64,000 nucleotides of DNA, from the NCBI GenBank assembly GCA_019614645.1, contig JABWDB010000046.1, positions 1,688,001-1,752,000 on the forward strand, read 5' to 3'. Each line of letters opens with the position of its first letter. Positions within the stretch are counted from its first letter, which is position 1. This document shows, in pieces, positions 47,262 to 60,748 of this stretch. A program made the position numbers and the translations under genes. A model generated the notes under the pieces. It saw nothing but the letters and a program-made list of their open reading frames with translations. It was not told the origin of the DNA and searched no databases. Source of the stretch: Stratiolaelaps scimitus. Taxonomy: Eukaryota > Arthropoda > Arachnida > Mesostigmata > Laelapidae.

Positions 47262-47647
47262 CAAAACAAGCAGCATCCCAAAGCAAGTATACACTAAGAT
47301 AATAAAAGAAGATAAACAAATCGATGATTTAGTCACTTGGAGACAAAGGTGGAAATGACTGCGCTAGACCAGTTGTACTTAAAGACCATTACTAACATTT
47401 CAGTAAAATCAAATACGCCAGTACTAGCAGACACATCATCATGACATGTTTCAACGGTGCTGAAGAACGAATCCCTCTCGCCGGCCTGAGTTTTGAGCAA
47501 GTTTTTGAGAAACGTGTGTTATTTATATTAGAAAATTGATAACTACTTAATTTATTAATTTATTAATAAATTAATAAGTAAATTAAAACTTTACTCCGGG
47601 GAGCACGAAGTGGTCAACGTAAAGGTTACTTTTGGGTTATTAACAGG

Positions 47648-47755
47648 AGTGCAGTTTTTACAACGGTGTATATAGCATATCGCGGGACTCGTGACCTGCG
47701 TCCTTCGACTTTCTATTAAGAGACTTAGCCGTTGTGCACTCTTCGTGGTGGTGCG
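47648..47755 (-). repeat. SINE-1 copy
   Basis: Minus strand: acggctaagtctcttaatag (A-box side), gcaggtcacgagtcccgcg (B-box region), then a worn tail with cgttgtaaaaactgcac. Related to the copy at 16851-17020 but diverged. Confidence 0.6.
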
Positions 47756-48960
47756 CAATATGTGGGGGCTACTTTGATTTTATTACAATTATAAGATCAA
47801 TATAATTTAACAATTCAAATAAAGCAGAACGACATTGAGAATTGTTCTTATGAATTTACCACGATTTTGCAGACTGCATTCCCAGCTTTGGGCCAATGCC
47901 GACGTTGAGTTCGGCCCCATGTGAAGAGTATATCGAGGCAGATACTTCGAAACGTTGAACCGTACAGAATAAGTGAAACATATATAAAATCCGATATAGC
48001 ATAAACACACGCTTATACAACATAACCTAAATATAAAAAAAATATGCTGAACAATGCTAGAACATTGATTCCCTCGGATTGGATAATGTATCGTACTTCT
48101 AGCTAAATACCTAAATATGTTATGAAGTTTCGCGTTGCCGAAAACTTTTGCTCAACTATCGGCAAAAAAAAGTCTTCGAAATTAATATGTTATTTCGCCA
48201 TTTCGGTTAGGTTTTCCGTCCGCCCTGTTCAAATAATCGCTATAGCGCAAGGTAAGCCACTCGGCAGTTTTTGCTATTAGCCCTGATAATAAAGCAAGCT
48301 GTTACACGCGACACTTTGTGGCCTGGCACTCCACAGTCGAAGGCGTGATTCATCGCCGAACAGCAGCCCAGCAGACGGCACTTGGAACTCAGCGGGCTGT
48401 GAGGCAAATTACATGATGCAATAAGCAGATTATTCCATCTCGTCTTCCAGGTTCTCGGTTTTTTTCCCCGGGTAACGACGATGACACTCTCGGTTCGAGA
48501 TGCTGCCCCAGCAGCTTTCCTGCTGACTACCTTCCGACGGTAAATTGCCATTAGCACGATGAGCAGTATCCGTGTGGAATAGGTGTGGCGCGAAGACGTG
48601 TACTGAATACCAATCTCGATATGAGTTCGTTCCCTCGGCACGCGGCGTATCGGTTGGCTGTACGACAAATCGTGCAATGGGTATGACATTACATCTTGGC
48701 AGTCACGCAATTAGCTGGCGCATAATGTGCTCGCAGGTACAGATATGGTGTGGTCGATGCGCATCATCCGGCCACTGGTGAACAAGTTGGCAATTTTTGA
48801 ACGTCAAAGTAATTGAAAATTTCCAGGCCAGTGAGGGAGAGAGAGAGAGAGAGAGCACCTCATACACCCCAGAAGATTGCTCTGTATATGAATATTGACT
48901 GTGTCATATCAAACGGTAGAGCGAGCTGTGGTTGAAGAGTTAATGTTAAGGGCTGTCTTG

Positions 48961-49062
48961 CTTAATTAAAGGAACTGCAGTTTTACAGTGCTCGAGTTCT
49001 CCGGATCGCGGGACTCGACCCGTCACTGCTAGCGGTGATTCCCAAGAGACGGACGCTATAGA
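48961..49062 (-). repeat. SINE-1 copy
   Basis: Minus strand: ccgtctcttgggaatcaccg, a cgggtcgagtcccgcg B-box region, gagaactcgagcactgtaaa and actgcagttcctttaatt. Head and tail of the family are both present, somewhat degraded. Confidence 0.72.
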
Positions 49063-50186
49063 AATCCATTAATCCCTCCTTGAAATTTGTATTCGTTTTA
49101 GCCTAATAGACAAAATATCTGTCACGCCCTTTTTACAGCTCTCTCAGCGTCCGTTCAGCTATACACAACGTGGCGAACTCACCTATCGTCGATGGTGGCT
49201 AATTAAGAAAAACCGCTATTTCTATGCAGACAGTCTTTGGACACGTTTGCAGTGATGAGAGCTAAGTGGCTGTCCCGTATAATGGAACCTCGACTAACTG
49301 TAGAAACCAGACAACACATGACATTGGAAAAACGAAATTATTAAATAATAATAATAATCATTTGTATCTATTTATAAGATAAGTCGAGAGTGATTTTATC
49401 GGCCGCACGCTCAGATTATGCCATTTCGATACGGCCAAAGACCTAAAGGCCAAAAAGCCATTAAGGATGTTCATTTCACAACGTAAAAACATAGTATTAC
49501 TCTGGGTTGAACCCAGTGTAATAGATACCACTGCCACTTCACCCAGTTCGAAATAATTAAGTAAATTAATTAAATGCTTGAGGTCTAGGTGTTACGTCAG
49601 GTTCCAACGACTAATGGCTCGCTATTGTATTATATAACTCGGCGAATAGTTTTCCATCGTACAAATAACGAACTCCAGACTCAAAACGTTGAATGATCAT
49701 TATCGCAGCGAGCGCCATTAACGAAATTAGATCGCTCCAACTCGGTTAATCAAGGCCAAGGAGGACGGCCACTGGCGACCAGCTATATTTTAGCAGAACA
49801 ATAATGGCCCTCCGTCTCTCTGTCTAGGGTTATAGTAGTACCGTTGCTGCTGCTGCGGCTGCTGCTGTGGATTCGGCATGAGTCCCCTCTGCTCTGTGAG
49901 TGTCTAAATGTCGCTTTATGGCGAAATACACACGGCCGCGGGCTCCGACGACGACGATAATTGTCTGACAACGAAACATTAAAGCAGATTAAAACGAATG
50001 TCAGTGTCGTTGAGGAGCACACGTGTATGCAACAAGCAGGAGCTTAATTGCTCGACGTACTGTGAACCAAAACAAAGTCACTGTCATACTGAGAACGATC
50101 TCCATCCGGCTGCGTAGTGGTTCATGACGATGACGGATGGTCAATCAGTTGGTGACTGCTCATCTGCTCATCGTGACCCACCTCCC

Positions 50187-50199
50187 GGGGGGGGGGGGG
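50187..50199. repeat. G13 homopolymer
   Basis: Thirteen consecutive G bases, directly before the SINE-2 head. Confidence 0.97.
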
Positions 50200-50202
50200 T
50201 GA

Positions 50203-50262
50203 TCTGGTGGTGCATTCGTGTGTGCCCGCCTTGCAATCGGAGGAGATGGATGTAGCTGGACA
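50203..50262 (+). repeat. SINE-2 head
   Basis: attcgtgtgtgcccgccttg and caatcggaggagatggatgt match the tRNA-like head of the copy at 27762-27926. The rest of the copy is interrupted by the SINE-1 at 50318-50388 and resumes at 50389. Confidence 0.62.
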
Positions 50263-50317
50263 TTTTCGTCATTTAAAATAGGGGTATGACGTACGAAGCA
50301 ATCCAAAACGCAATTAC

Positions 50318-50388
50318 GTAAAGGTAAAGCTTTATTGGTTTACTATTACAGAAACTGCAATTTCACGATGCCCAAGTTCTCTTATATG
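50318..50388 (-). repeat. SINE-1 tail, apparently nested in a SINE-2 copy
   Basis: Minus strand: agagaacttgggcatcgtga, aattgcagtttctg and aaaccaataaagctttacct. Left flank (50203-50262) and right flank (50389-50412) both match SINE-2 in the same orientation. Confidence 0.7.
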
Positions 50389-50412
50389 TGGACGCTAAAT
50401 GTTGGCTGGACA
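50389..50412 (+). repeat. SINE-2 tail, resumed after the nested SINE-1
   Basis: gtggacgctaaatgttggct is the SINE-2 tail in the same orientation as the head at 50203-50262. Confidence 0.6.
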
Positions 50413-50464
50413 CTTGATTGCTCATCTATGCACGAGACGGGTGAGCGTGAGGAATCAACGTTCA

Positions 50465-50526
50465 GTAGGGCCAGTTGTGGGCTAGCATTCTGAAAGTAGG
50501 GCTGGTTATGGGCTAGCACTCTGAAA
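50465..50526. repeat. Two tandem copies of a 31-bp unit
   Basis: 50465-50495 and 50496-50526 both read gtaggg(c/g)c(a/t)ggtt-like sequence into gggctagca(t/c)tctgaaa, with a few mismatches. No third copy. Confidence 0.85.
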
Positions 50527-51015
50527 TGAATAAGTGACCCAATTCGAATGGCGATCTAGCACCGCTGCTGCTATCATGCAAAGCAACGCACATTGATTGT
50601 GTAACAACCAACAATTTTGTTCGCGCTTAACTGCAAACTCCATTTAGAAGGGACCCAGTCAAGCCCATATACACAGACAACGGACGACTGTCTCTGGCTG
50701 GCTGGAAAGAATCCAGTACACTATACATAATACCTAGTAATAATAATGTTAGCGAAGCCCGTGGCCACGTTTGAACGGTGCCAACTGAACGCTAAGTCTA
50801 TTTATTTCGTTCCTGTTGGCGGCCGCGTTCATTCCCTTCATTGATTCGTACGGCGCGACACTGAGTGGATGTGTCAGTCCGGATGTATCCGCGGATAGAT
50901 GTCAATGTGCGGGCTTGTTCGTATGGAGAGGGCCAGAGTTTCGTTCGCTTTCCGCGTTAGGAAAACATCGATGTCCATCGCGTCAGTGTGCTGGCGCGCG
51001 GACGCATAAACCCAT

Positions 51016-51017
51016 GT

Positions 51018-51107
<90 letters not shown>

Positions 51108-51108
51108 G
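51016..51108. repeat. (TA)n microsatellite
   Basis: About 93 bases of TA with two single-base interruptions. Open frames that cross it (YIYIYI) are artefacts of the repeat. Confidence 0.97.
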
Positions 51109-54058
51109 TATGTGGGCGGAGGTAGAGCGAGAGGGAGAAATATCGGGACAAGGTGAAATAAAGGCGGGGCAGTACCAGCAACTACCATTGCCTGCTATGA
51201 CAACATATTTGGCCATATATGTAGAAGAACAACGACAGCATCGAACATATGGATCTTTGTATACGTGTATGACTGAGTGAGTTTATCTGTCTCATTGTGT
51301 GTGTCAGTGTGTACCGTGTTAGTACAAGATATCGACCAATGAATAAATATCTGCTCGATAGTTGGGATAGCTGGTCAAGGCGGAAGGCGAGGTGATGGGG
51401 GCGGTGTTACTGTTGTTGTTGTTGTTGTTGTGGTGGTGGTTGTAGTTGCTGCTGTTGCTACCGACCGTAGTGGAAGCAGCCGTGGCTATAACGGTAATGT
51501 TATACCACTGTAAGTAGTAGCGCGTGGCCTTGATGAGTGGTAAGAGGCAGAATAGGGCAAGCTTACCACCGGTCCGTATTATCTTTCAGCGAGAGGCTTG
51601 CACCTAGACACAGCTATAGGAAAAGGTCACGCAGGCAAGCAGGCAGGCCTTCAGGCGGACAGCAGGTGGATGGCCACTGCTAATGAGACATGAGCTATTA
51701 TATCGATGCAGCAGAGGTGAAGACGGAGAGAGTTTACGGGACGAAGCTGATATTTACTTTAGTCAGTTTTTAGAAACGTCAAGCGTGAATGTAAAAGGGG
51801 GAGAAATAGAGAGGGGAACTTATTAAAAATAAATAAATAAATAAAGCTCGAGTGTGTTTATTCGACACGGGCTGACGTCATATGACTCATTGGACATCAT
51901 GGATACAAGATCAGAAACGTTACCAGCACAACACGCAACGCCAAGGTCGGTGTATATTGGGGATCGTAAAGTGCGAGTACTGCTTCGTGACGCAGTACAT
52001 AACCTCCTCCCTGCAAGGTTTTTATAACTAAACTGAACTATTCGTTTTAAAAGGTTTTTCAACCGACGACTGACTCTCGGTCTAATCTACCTTAAGTTGA
52101 TCTCCATCTGATCTTCAGCCGCTTGACACAACTACAGGGTTCGTCCAGGAGGGCGGATTCAGGCATATATGAGCCCGCTTGAAGTTAACGGAAATAACAC
52201 AATTGAGCAACAGAAGGACGCAGCAGATCCTCCTGTTGCAGCTGTTCCGATTGCAGTCCAGCTGTGGTGATGCCATAAAATACAGGCAGCGTATCAACAC
52301 CGTTCAACTGCCAAACGAGTAAGATCTGGAGTGACGCGATCGGAGAACAGGCTGCTTTTACAATTATTTATGATCATGACATGCCTATTATAGAACTGGA
52401 GTACCCAATACGTTTGGTTGGTTTGAGTGTTACGAAATGATCTACAATAATCTGGGTGATACACAGGATGTTCGCATTTGGGCAGTGGCATTGTTACGTG
52501 CTGGATGATACATGATGTGAGGCTGCTGTTAGCCATCCCGTATCAGACTCATGCAGCGTATTGCCTCTGCATACGTGTGTGTTGCGGAATCCCCCCGCGT
52601 AATATCATGTATTGGGAGCAGCTACAATTCTCGTGGGACTTTTGCCGGGTAGCGCCAGTCTTCGATGGACACATCAGCGTTGGACTATTGGAACAGCTCC
52701 TTTCAATACAACGCTCCCTTTCAGCAAGATCAGCCCTGGGAAGCTGCTCGGCGAAATTTTGTTGTGGAGAATTCATAGACGATCTTACAGCGCTGGTGCG
52801 CCCGTTGCCTTGTGGATTTCCTCAGTTTTGCTCGTGTTGGATTGGGTACGCGTGCGTTTTCAATGCTACTCCGACGACGGAGTATCATCTCGCGATCCTT
52901 ATGATTGCAGCTATCCTGACTCACCGGAGAATTTGAAGTTTTCAGAGAATAACACTTGCATATTTCGGAGTGCGTATATATATATATATATATATACAAC
53001 GCCAGAGTTCTGCGGCTTTTTGTTTGCCGGTAACATTTGAAATGAGTAACGACCATATTTTGAATCCTATCAACTCGAAAGCATGAACGTACGCAATGGA
53101 CGAACCCAACCCGCTCCTCGGATTCGTTGTAGCAGAGCTTCAGACCGCTACGCCGCCATGCTGCGATACATTTTGCCGGCTTCGATCCGAAGGCCGTGCA
53201 TTGCTAAAAACATAACTAGAGCAATCGCCGAAGGTAAGGCGGATGAATTGCAACGGCTGCCTGCAAACGGCTGCCCGAGTTTGTTTCATGCGTCCTGTGG
53301 CAGCGTCCCCTTCAGAAGTGGCCTGATACACCTTGCTTGAATAAGGTAGATTGTCGCCACTATTTCCGAGCATGGCGTTTTCCCCCTTTTTTCTTTGACA
53401 AATTTCACATTTCAGCAGCACCGCGTGGTTGCCCGGGTGCCTCTACAAGGCGTGAACGGCTCTGCCCGCCAGGCGGCAAGCAAGGCCGCGACCAGGTCTA
53501 CACGCATAACGTATATTGTCGACGAGAGCGGAGAACGCACGATCGTTTTTCTTTGATATAACTTGTCAGCCAGGCCGAAAGTGCCACAGACACAAAGAAC
53601 TGTCGGAGAAGAAGTAATAGCCTAGTTTCGTTCAATAAATCCGCTGTACAGCAATTCAAATAAATGCATACTCCCAACCGAAAACTGTGTATGCAACGCT
53701 GGCTGGAACGCTGGGTGGTGTGGGTGTTTAGGGGTCCGCAAGGTACTCTTCGAGAGTGTACATAAGTAAACTCGGACGTGCAGCTCCGACTGAACGTATC
53801 AAGAACGAGCAAGCCGGTCTGAAATGTTCCGGAGTACATTCACGGCACGCAACAAAGATGAACAGGGTGAAATATCCTCAACTTGCTTCAACCAAATCGG
53901 TGAAGAAGATTTTGCAACGAAGAAGAGACATACATAGATATCTACGTTGCCATACATAGTATGAATGGTGGATGGATAAAGGTAAATATGTTATAATGGG
54001 CCGACATAGGGCTTACATGATCACATATCAAATAATCATAATAATCATAATCAAACTT

Positions 54059-54098
54059 ACATAATCACCATATATATATATATATATGGTGATTATGT
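54059..54098. repeat. 40-bp perfect palindrome around (TA)n
   Basis: Arms acataatcacc (54059-54069) and ggtgattatgt (54088-54098) flank 18 bases of TA, so the whole 40 bp equals its own reverse complement. Confidence 0.95.
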
Positions 54099-55942
54099 CA
54101 GTTTATACCTTCGATTTGAATGTGCCCGAAGGATAATTTTGTTAGTGGAACCTCTTTAGGAAAAAATAGAAAACCTCCCCCATCCGCATCCCCTAGATGG
54201 ATATCACTGGAGGGCTTGAACAGAGGTCAACGGGTTAAGCTGGTTAAGGAGCAGGTAGATTGGTGTGGCCTAACAGCTCACACCGAGAGAAGTGATCGAA
54301 CGCTGTGGGACGAACGTGACCAGTCAGGCTGAACGCTAGGCTCGACAAAGAGGGGTGAGAGTCTACGTTACCACTAAATGCGAGGCTTTGGTCGATATTT
54401 TCCGAGGCGACTGGATCGCCCACAAATCAACCGTTTTGGGAGCTGAGCTCCCCGGGGGATGCTCGTACAATCGTTCGCGCTTCAACTGGCGCGAGTTTAA
54501 GTAAATGCAACCGAGGAATAGCTAAGGATGAAATGCGAGGAACAACGCGGTCCGAGACTATATACATACAGCAGTAGCTGTGGAGGCATCAACAAGGTGG
54601 TGGGCTATTCTTGTTGAAATACACTATTGAGAAATAGTATGAATAAAGACTCATCTAGGCAGGGCAATCTGAATAAATCGACCCATAGCGATATTCGCTC
54701 TCCTCTGATTTGTAATGATCATATTTACTAAGCATCTCAAATGACACAGTTGGAGCGTGCGAACGTGTAAATAGTATGTAAATCAGGATTGTTGTGAGTG
54801 AAACAACCAGGTGGGCGATAGAAGAAATACAGAATGAATTAAAAATGAAGAGTCAAGAAAGTGACAGCATATTTATGCTGGCGTCCGATAATAAACTAGA
54901 ATCAGAGCACGGGACTAACTGAGTGCTTTCGTTGGTGTCACCTAAGGGAACAACGCACTCAACAGAGAGGAGCTTTGGAGGGGCCCCGATGATTTTTGCA
55001 TGAAATCTCATTGGATCGAGACGATGAGGTGATTACTATGTGCTTATATGTAGAAGTCCAGCCGCACGACATTGGACCAACGGGTCTGAAAAACTGGAGG
55101 AGAGAGAGAGAGGAACTACTACGAAAGGTATTTTCTTTTGCAGCTGAATCACCCCCAACTTCCTCCCCACCAGAGCCTTCTCGGTACTTATCCGTATGGC
55201 ATTGGCAGTACGAGAACTGTGGGCGAATTAGAAGAAGGTCATGCTGTGATCGCATAATGGCTTCAATATAGCCGACTCGAATCTCATCGAGAAGGAGAGT
55301 CCTAAGTCGCTACAGGTACTGCTTGCGGATGATGGGGTTTAACAGGTCCAGAGCATAAGGACCAGTATTGTCCTCGTGATGGCCGAGGCTGCAAACTTGT
55401 AGAACCTAAGGATACAGCATGGATAAATGTGCCGGTGGTGGGATATCTCCTAGGCTGCCGGTTCAAATTCCCCCACGGCATTAGGGGTGTGAATATTTAT
55501 GCCAAATTTTTCGCGTAGTAATGGGACCATACGGTTAAGGACCGGGAAAAGCATGATGGGAGAGCCACAGACGAATGAGCTCACTGGAGGGCCGTTGCTC
55601 TGCCTAACTTAACGTGCGAAAATACAATGACAACCATATCAAGAATCACTTTAGGTAAACAATCCAAACGGATCGAAGTGGATACCGCCAGGTAGGCTCT
55701 GGGAATATCAGGACATCCTGATACACAAGAATTATTTGACAATATATTAACTGTGATAACGTGGCGTGTATAGGCATGCTGTACACAAGCCAAAGAACTA
55801 CATAAAACTACAGAAATGGACGCCTGCATAGACATTTGATAGCCGAGCCAGGTTTGAAGCGTCGGCCGATAGAGATAGCTGCTTAACACTCTAGAGTTCA
55901 ATCCTGCTGCTCCGACATAAATATCGCCGTTGAATACATTTG

Positions 55943-55987
<45 letters not shown>
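55943..55987. repeat. (TA)n microsatellite
   Basis: About 45 bases of uninterrupted TA followed by GGGAGAGAGAGAG. Confidence 0.97.
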
Positions 55988-55990
<3 letters not shown>

Positions 55991-56840
55991 AGAGAGAGAG
56001 CACGAGATCATTTACGTTATGTACAAAAAATAGCAATAATAATAATCACTAAAACTTGCTAATAACATAGCACAAATTTACTGTCAGTTATATCACTGGC
56101 GTTTAGAGCTCGAGTTGTTATTTCCATTCAAACAAAGCGAGATACACTCTCTTCATGAAAACGTCCGAAGTCTCTTTTGTCCTATTATTAATATTATTAT
56201 TGTTACGTATTGTACAATCTATGCGCATTGCCACAAGCAAATGTACCCCAGCGGCTCCGATTTAGCCTCGTCGTATTGGATCTATTATATAAGAGAGGAA
56301 TAGTTGACAACGTCTCGGTTTGTATGTGCCCTGAAGGATATTGATTGTAGAGACATTTGAATACAAAATAGTCCTAGGGGGAGCCAGTATCCAGTATCCT
56401 ATTCCCGCCCAGCTGCTCACGTTACGGCTGCGTATTCCTCGATCTGTCCGACATCGAACAGCCGTCTCGTCATCTTCGTGACCATCTGTCCTTTAGGTTA
56501 TCGTGATTATCTAGAAAAATATCTATACGACACCTGCCTCATTGCTCCGGGCAGGCACGAACGAAGAAGCTGATTCACGTCAATTTTCCTTTATCATACC
56601 ACATCAATGTTCATCTCGGCGTCGGTGTTTAGGAAGCGAATCGGTGGTAAAGGTGGTACCAATCATTCAATGCCATCCCCCAACCATTCCCGTCCCACAC
56701 GGTCCGATAGTAACATATTCTGAATAACAATAATATTGTATTTGGGGCTCGCGCCATTTTTGGTATAATATATACGACGATAGGGCCTGCGCGGGCACAG
56801 CGAGACGGGAGAGGTGAACGACTATAGCTGCTGTGCACGC

Positions 56841-56852
56841 TATATATATATG

Positions 56853-56886
<34 letters not shown>
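56841..56886. repeat. (TA)n microsatellite
   Basis: TA repeat with two TG interruptions; a second short TA tract follows at 56901-56918. Confidence 0.95.
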
Positions 56887-56890
<4 letters not shown>

Positions 56891-58534
56891 TATAAGCAAG
56901 CATATATATATATATAGGAGGATACGGGGTCTTCGGGGCAAGGCAATGGATGCGGTATTGGAACAGCCGCGAAGAGAACTTTCTTTGTGAGGGATAGAGA
57001 AATAGAGAGAAAGGACCAGCCATCGAAGTCGTTCACTTGCCTCTTCTGCTTCGAACCGGTGTGCAGAGCCCCGGCCGCGTCGACGGCGGTCGTCGTAAAC
57101 GCCACGAGAATGGGCTAGCCGGTGCAATATGAGGTTGTGAGAACTCGAATGCGGGCTCGCCATGACGAATGCAGCACGATTTCGATTACCCACCTCGACG
57201 AGTGAGTGCTGATCTAATGGACTAATAATATTACCTAGAGATATATATGTGTATATATATATATTCAACATTTGCATATCTTTGATATGTGGAGAGGGCG
57301 AATGCCAGGAACCAACACATGACGCTACGTGGGAACAATACCGCCTACGGACGTAATTAGGAGTTTATACATATAATATATATATATATATATAGCAGTA
57401 GTGTGGTCACTCAGTCAACCAACTGTAATAAATATCCTTTCGTCGTTTTCCGAGATGTGGCTCTCATCTTCGAGAGGGACTTTCTTCTCGGTCATTCGCA
57501 AGCCCAAAACCTCGTCGATGTCGACTGCTTAGAGCTGATGCTAATTTTAGCCCGTAACGTCAACACTCATTATAAATAGGTTACGTTGTAGATACCTTTT
57601 GCTGAAGTGTGCACGGCCATCCGTCCAAATATAGGCTCGCTGTTTGTGGAGCAGCTCGTAACAAGCGCGAGCACAGTGACCTTCGTCGAATCCGTTTCCA
57701 CCCCTCTCCCCACAGCTGCTTAGCGGAGCTCCCTGTATTTGAATCTTAACCACCTTCGACCAGGGTACGTGTCAGGTATGCTCGAAAATGAATAGTAAGC
57801 CATTTCTAAAAAGCTAAGCATCATTCTCGTTTTGGAACTTGGCAAATCGTCATGCGTTGGCGACCAACGAATCGTTGCAGAATCGGCTGTGCCAGGAGCG
57901 ATTCTCAATGTGTATTCGTACGTGGAGCTTTGGACAGAAGGTTTGGATTTCCCTTCAATCCGATGCGTACAACGGGGGGCCCCACAGATCAACTAGGGCT
58001 CTTAGCTGGTCTGACAAGCGAGTTTATCCATTCTATTCTAACCGCCTCTAGGAACCGCTCGCTCCACCATTACGTTCCGTCGGTACTAAAATGCAAATGT
58101 CACTGAAAAGGGTGCGCACATTACATCGTAGGCATAACCTTATACAACGGCAATAATTACTCTGAACAGTTAATTCAGACTGATAATGCCGCCCAGAGTT
58201 TCCTCGTATCCGCACAGGATCACTTACGAGGAGCACCGACTGTCCCATTTATATCAAAGGAACCCTTTCCTCTGGTTCAAACATAAACTTTCTCATAATT
58301 TCTATAGCGTTTATTGAAAAAGGCCCTTACCGTACGTTATGAATAGAAAAAAAATAGAACGGTCCCGGCGCTCTTCCTGAAAACGTAATCCCAATATGAG
58401 TGGAACCGATTTTTCGGCAAGACGAATCGAGATATATACATATATATATATATATATATTTATATATTGCCGCAGCTTTCGTTCGCTGCACGTTATTATA
58501 GCTACAAGCTGGGTGGCGCAATTATTTGGGACAG

Positions 58535-58700
58535 GTGCAGGCGACCGATTTGTTCTATGTTAATACCATCATATATATTAGGAAGTATGCCGAACGAAAG
58601 TGGTGCAACAGCATCCAACTGATTCATCTCCACAAGCGTGACGTCGAAAACCAGCTGTCACTTCCACGCCACTCGTTTAAAAAGCGTATCGCCCTTCAAG
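58535..58700 (+). CDS. Possible exon, unassigned
   Basis: An open stretch between a weak acceptor (ttgggacag) and a donor-like gtagat, reading TDLFYVNTIIYIRKYAERKW and NSIQLIHLHKRDVENQLSL. Its entry phase fits the phase-0 donor at 33546, and the alternating hydrophobic pattern would suit beta strands. The acceptor lacks a clear pyrimidine tract and the open stretch is short, so chance is a real alternative. Confidence 0.15.
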
Positions 58701-60748
58701 GTAGATAGGAATCTCCGATCCGTCGAAGGCTGATGGGACCTAAAGGTGCGCTCCGCACCTAACAAAAACACCTGCCTATATTTGGACGGATGGAACCCGC
58801 TGCACTAATCATCTCATCCAGGTACGGTTGACAGCGTCTGATGAGCGCAGATAGAAGTTCATCCACTCTGGAGTTGTTTCGAAGTCTACTGCAACGATGG
58901 CGTCACGGTACAGCGTTTGAGAATTGCCCACTGTCACTATTATTATTATTATCATTCGCGAAGACTCGATGAGCGGCGTGCGAGTGAAGACATTGAGGTG
59001 TTAGTCTTCACTTCCTCTGTGTTTAGGGGACGGATACACGGGCACGCTATCGTCTCTAATATGGCCATTGGGGTTAATTGCACTACCAGGTGAAGTGGTT
59101 TGTTTCAATGACTTTGTTAGGATTTAAGCGAGGGTCATATATGTAACTCTGCAATGCGGGCGTTCTAGCGAATTAACATACCGTTGTAGAGATTCTTGTG
59201 AAATGGAAAGATGCCGATTGAATAATTTAATAATAATGTAAAACTCACGAGAGGACATAAAGGGTTCACTGAAGTATTAGATATCAAGGGCAGATCCTGG
59301 CCATAGTTGTTATGATGAAGATGTTTACTACACACACCAACGAACCACATGTCCTCAGGGATAACGCTCAATATCGATCGTCGAAAACCATTTCATAGCC
59401 TATAATAGTCCTGACACTAACGCCCATTAGTCGAACTGTCGTGCGGTGTCGCTGACTACTTGGCATCCTGGTGATCTCAGCCTGACTCGTCATTGACGAC
59501 TCCGGACACCCATTCCGTTGATTGGCTATTAGTAACTGTCTTCTTCTACTAGACAGAAGGGGCTAGGACTCATGTCCCGCCAGACGAGGAGAACATTTAG
59601 GATTTCTTGATCATCTTTCTTTATCTATGGATTCCTGCCAGGTACGACAAGGTTGAGAAATGAAGCAAAGGTGTCCCCGCTATGTCCTCTAAAGTAAAAT
59701 GATCTTAATAGCTGAGATGTGAGGCCTGTCACGTAACATGGGTGAAACTAGCTCAGAATCAACTCAAGGAATAACTTCTGGATCACCCCTACGCACAGGG
59801 TCAGATGCCTCTTACTGTAAAAGTCGGCGTACCCGTATAAGGATCAAGCAAAAAAGACAAAACCTCTCTTGTACACTCGGCACTCAGCCAGAGGAGGCAG
59901 CGCTCTCACGCTCAGGCACACATGGACCGGCATATTCCGCCTTCGTATGCAAACGACATATGACTCCTTACTGCTACCGCAGCGTTGGTGGAACATTGAG
60001 AGAGGTATTGGTGCACTTTGTAGAACTCCATTAGACCATTACGACTCCCCACCCGGTCGTGATGGCCCCGCCAGTCTACAGGTGTCTCCTATATATGTTG
60101 CCTCCATCCAAAGGATTTAAACGAACATATGCACATGCTGTGTTCAGCTCAGCGTAGTACACTGCCTTCACGCAGCCAAACAACCCGTAGATACCCCTGG
60201 CTGGCGGGGTGTCTCATTCTCGCGCATATCAACGTTGTAGCTAGCTGCTGTTCGAGCGGGTACAGTGTGTTCGCCCCATGGTATTTCTAGTTTATATTAC
60301 GTTAAACGTAAAATCATTGAGTAGTCTACGTTCATTGAGCTGTAGCAAATGAAAGGTTAAAGCAGACATGTTATTTTTGTGCAACGGGTTCAGCAGGGGC
60401 AACCCTTCTAAACGCTTCCGGGGGGCGTTGAGATCAGCTCAGATCAACTGTCCTCGACTACAGTTCGATATTGAAGTGCCGCGTGAGGACATTTGAGCAA
60501 TAATCTGCTAAGCGTTCTCTCAGGGCGCTGAAGACGGTAATGTCAGGATCCGTTAATTTGCCACGTTCGGGTGCTACGATCTTGAAGATAAACCTGTCCT
60601 TGGAAGACACCGTCGGTGTTTCCTCAGGATAATCTGCGGCAGGCGATTCAACGAGATATCAATGAAATAACGCGAGCGCTTTTCATGGTGTTCAGTGTAT
60701 CTCAACAAGCAATCTTGAAGCTGACCTAAGAAAAATTCTTCGATCGGG

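Larger units (their letters stand above)
45001..53500. other. Spacer or intron with SINE cluster, no confirmed gene
   Basis: Holds SINE copies at 46202, 46997, 47648, 48961 and 50203-50412, a perfect hairpin at 46823-46867, GA run 48835-48855, G13 run at 50187-50199, the long (TA)n at 51016-51108 and GTT/GGT runs at 51409-51445. The GC-richer patches 45105-45660 and 52560-52950 have open frames on both strands but no domain I recognise. Confidence 0.5.

Noticed and set aside
50816..51280. 154-codon plus-strand frame crossing the (TA)n tract
   Set aside because: Its length comes from YIYIYI encoded by the microsatellite; the flanking residues show no domain.
52478..53040. Overlapping plus-strand frames of 140-150 codons
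   Set aside because: Two frames are open over the same bases and neither shows a motif; one runs into (TA)n.
55581..56036. 151-codon minus-strand frame
   Set aside because: Contains the (TA)n repeat translation and no recognisable motif or splice structure.
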